A DNA stretch of 7,052 nt. Origin: an uncultured Eubacteriales bacterium. Lineage in GTDB: Bacteria; Bacillota_A; Clostridia; Oscillospirales; CAG-272. The position numbers and the translations under genes were made by a program. The notes beneath the pieces were generated by a model. That model saw only the letters and a list, made by a program, of their open reading frames with translations, ran no database searches and was not told the origin of the DNA. The stretch is taken from the NCBI GenBank assembly GCA_900557635.1, contig USTB01000043.1, forward strand, positions 1 to 7,052. Reading direction: 5' to 3'. The first letter of the stretch is position 1, and each line of letters opens with the position of its first letter. This document shows positions 5,929 to 7,052 of this stretch, piece by piece.

Positions 5929-6017
5929 GGTTTGCCGCTCATTGCCCGGATTTTTAGCTACTCTACCGAAAATCCACCACGCTCCCCCGCCGGGCAGGCA
6001 AACCGCAAAAAATCCGG
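5929..6017. repeat. Nested, mutually exclusive inverted repeats in the pyrC-cysE intergenic region
   Basis: GGTTTGCC (5929-5936) is the reverse complement of GGCAAACC (5997-6004), and TGCCCGG (5943-5949) of CCGGGCA (5990-5996); the left arm carries a 6-base bulge between the blocks. CCGGATTTTT (5946-5955) is also the reverse complement of AAAAATCCGG (6008-6017), so the central CCGG can pair with either of two partners. The repeats lie upstream of both predicted divergent promoters, not inside either transcript, so DNA-level binding or cruciform formation is more likely than RNA control, unless another promoter exists. Confidence 0.5.
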
Positions 6018-6037
6018 TCTAATTCCTACCATTTCAC

Positions 6038-6066
6038 TGTACATTAAAGTTCACCTGTGCTATTAT
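6038..6066 (+). promoter_or_regulatory. cysE: Extended -10 promoter of cysE
   Basis: TGTACA (6038-6043) is a partial -35, separated by 17 bases from -10 TATTAT (6061-6066), which is preceded by an extended -10 TG at 6058-6059. The start of transcription would be near 6073, leaving a leader of about 70 bases. The weak -35 is offset by the good -10. Confidence 0.6.
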
Positions 6067-6086
6067 AAAGGAGCACAAAAGAGAGG

Positions 6087-6106
6087 GCCGCCAAGAGACG
6101 GGCGGC
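6087..6106 (+). promoter_or_regulatory. GC hairpin in the cysE 5' leader
   Basis: GCCGCC (6087-6092) pairs with GGCGGC (6101-6106) over an 8-base loop. No T-run follows, so this is not a terminator. The T-box antiterminator consensus (AGGGTGG...ACCGCG) is absent, and the leader is too short for a T-box. It may only stabilise the mRNA 5' end. Confidence 0.4.
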
Positions 6107-6145
6107 GTTGCATTGGGAACATTGTATATAAAGGAGGGCTCTTCC

Positions 6146-6817
6146 ATGAGCTTATTGGAGGACGCACGCAACATCCAGCGCAAAGACCCCGCCGCGCGCA
6201 ACGTGCTGGAAGTCATTCTGCTCTATCCCGGTTTCCATATTCTGGTGTATCACCGGGTAGCGCACTGGCTGTATGAGCACAAGCACTTTTTCCTGGCCCG
6301 GTGGGTCAGCCAGCATGGCCGCCACAAAACGGGCATCGAGATCCACCCTGGTGCCAAGATCGGCAAGTGCCTGTTCATCGACCACGGTATGGGCATCGTC
6401 TTTGGCGAGACCACCGAGATCGGCGACAACTGCACCATCTACCACGGCGTGACCCTGGGCGGCACCGGCAAGGACACCGGCAAACGCCACCCCACCCTGG
6501 GCAACAATGTCCTCATCGGCGCGGGCACCAAGGTGCTGGGCCCCGTCTTCATCGGCGATAACGCCCGTGTGGGTGCCGGCAGCGTGGTGCTGCGCAACCT
6601 GCCCGCCAACTGCACCGCCGTGGGCGTCCCGGCCGAGGTGGTCCGCATCAACAACAAGGCCATCGTCCCCTCGGACGACCTCGACCAGCAGGACCTGCCC
6701 GATGTCACCGCCCAGCGCCTCACCGAGCTGGACCGCCGCATCAGCGCCATCGAGCGCGCCGCCCAGGGCGACACTCCCCCTACCGCCGAGCAACTGGCCA
6801 AACGCCGGAAGAATTGA
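6146..6817 (+). CDS. cysE: Serine O-acetyltransferase (short Firmicutes type)
   Basis: Catalyses serine + acetyl-CoA to O-acetylserine, the committed step of cysteine synthesis; cytoplasmic. The 223-residue length matches the short Bacillus-type enzyme rather than the longer E. coli form. An N-terminal helical part (1-58) contains YPGFHILVYHRVAHWLY. A left-handed beta-helix of hexapeptide repeats follows (about 60-175). The catalytic pair is E65 in GIEIHPGA, the position of Asp143 in E. coli where Firmicutes enzymes commonly have Glu, and H80 in IDHGMGIVFGET. YHGVTLGGTGK (99-109) and GAGSVVL with GVPAEVV complete the fold. A charged, probably helical tail (about 185-223) is longer than strictly needed. 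The start at 6146 has AAGGAGG (6131-6137) at 8 bases; an upstream ATG at 6113 is less likely because it would put this site inside the gene. Codons are overwhelmingly C/G-ending, unlike the left part of the window. Confidence 0.95.
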   Translation: MSLLEDARNIQRKDPAARNVLEVILLYPGFHILVYHRVAHWLYEHKHFFLARWVSQHGRHKTGIEIHPGAKIGKCLFIDHGMGIVFGETTEIGDNCTIYHGVTLGGTGKDTGKRHPTLGNNVLIGAGTKVLGPVFIGDNARVGAGSVVLRNLPANCTAVGVPAEVVRINNKAIVPSDDLDQQDLPDVTAQRLTELDRRISAIERAAQGDTPPTAEQLAKRRKN

Positions 6818-6834
6818 CCCTTATTTTAAGATGC

Positions 6835-6884
6835 AAAAAGCAGGTACGTCTGAGTTTTCTCAAACGCACCTGCTTTTGTTGTTT
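6835..6884. terminator. Bidirectional intrinsic terminator between cysE and the converging gene
   Basis: Interrupted long stem: GCAGGT (6840-6845) with ACCTGC (6868-6873), CGT (6847-6849) with ACG (6864-6866), and TGAG (6851-6854) with CTCA (6859-6862) over a TTTT loop, with two single mismatches. Flanking AAAA/TTTT extends the base. On the + strand it is followed by TTTTGTTGTTT; on the minus strand by TTTTTG. It can therefore end both cysE and the converging gene. Confidence 0.88.
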
Positions 6885-6888
6885 CAGC

Positions 6889-7052
6889 TTATTTACAGCC
6901 TGTGGTGCACAACTCTTTTACTTTTTGAGCCGCAGTCTGCACCAGCTGGCTGACGGGCCCCTCCGGCACGCCGACCACGAAGTTCTCGCAGTGGTTCACC
7001 GGGATGAGCACCCGCTTGGCGTCCGCCTGGCAGATGGCCGCCGCCATGGCGG
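6889..7052 (-). CDS. C-terminal part of a DUF3842-like protein
   Basis: The minus-strand frame is open from the window edge to TAA at 6891-6889, with 53 residues visible. The piece AMAAAICQADAKRVLIPV is followed by NHCENFVVGV and a C-terminal helix (PVSQLVQTAAQKVKEL). This resembles the end of DUF3842 family proteins, which commonly carry an 'ITPAMA.AI..S.A.KILIP.N.C...VVGV' block; the function of the family is not established. The protein ends in a Cys-containing tail (CTTGCK). The gene converges on cysE and shares its terminator. Identification is from memory of the family pattern and should be treated as probable, not certain. Confidence 0.65.
   Translation of the reverse strand, partial: AMAAAICQADAKRVLIPVNHCENFVVGVPEGPVSQLVQTAAQKVKELCTTGCK

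Noticed and set aside
5633..6022. A + strand open frame over the pyrC leader and intergenic region
   Set aside because: It reads antisense through the leader ORF, terminator and promoter of pyrC, lacks a ribosome binding site and shows no protein-like pattern.
6067..6145. Cysteine T-box riboswitch before cysE
   Set aside because: Firmicutes cysE genes often have one, but the predicted leader is only about 70 bases, has no T-box sequence and no terminator before the gene.
1..7052. CRISPR array, tRNA/rRNA gene, insertion sequence or prophage/defence genes
   Set aside because: No regularly spaced repeats, no tRNA-like cloverleaf, no transposase or integrase motifs and no defence-type domains were found on either strand.

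Overview
The window looks like gut-type Clostridia (Oscillospiraceae/Ruminococcaceae-like) DNA. It has moderately high GC, strong AGGAGG-type ribosome binding sites, sigma-A-type promoters, and a Firmicutes-type short serine acetyltransferase with a DUF3842-like neighbour. It falls into two parts that meet near base 5365, and these parts may not come from the same genome.

Left part (1 to about 5360). The tail of an unidentified gene is followed by a tightly packed + strand set: an EamA/DMT-family drug/metabolite exporter (230-1168), a THUMP-domain class I RNA methyltransferase of the YpsC/RlmL N-terminal type (1158-2321), and a cytoplasmic GH78 alpha-L-rhamnosidase-like enzyme (2311-4569). 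Both gene pairs overlap by 11 bases with the downstream Shine-Dalgarno inside the upstream gene, so they are probably one translationally coupled operon. An AT-rich spacer of about 280 bases with clustered TTACGC hexamers follows. Next comes the start of a multi-pass membrane protein, cut off after about 170 residues.

Junction (about 5355-5380). The membrane protein runs tail-to-tail into the first ~98 codons of a minus-strand dihydroorotase (pyrC). Both genes are broken at the same point, and no transposase, integrase or end repeat is visible. Codon use also changes here, towards strongly C/G-ending codons in cysE. An assembly or cloning chimera is the leading explanation; a real rearrangement is the alternative.

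Right part (about 5380-7052). pyrC (minus) and cysE (plus) diverge from a regulatory region of about 490 bases. The pyrC side is the most interesting element in the window. It has a near-consensus promoter, a 29-codon leader ORF with its own strong ribosome binding site, a pause-type hairpin, a U-rich stretch (17 U in 26 nt) and a perfect 10-bp terminator hairpin with eight U residues. The leader stop codon lies on the edge of that hairpin, and all of this precedes the pyrC ribosome binding site. The layout matches the UTP-sensing, translation-coupled attenuator of enterobacterial pyrBI, whereas Firmicutes pyr genes are classically controlled by PyrR. cysE has its own extended -10 promoter and ends at a bidirectional terminator shared with a converging, partly visible DUF3842-like gene.
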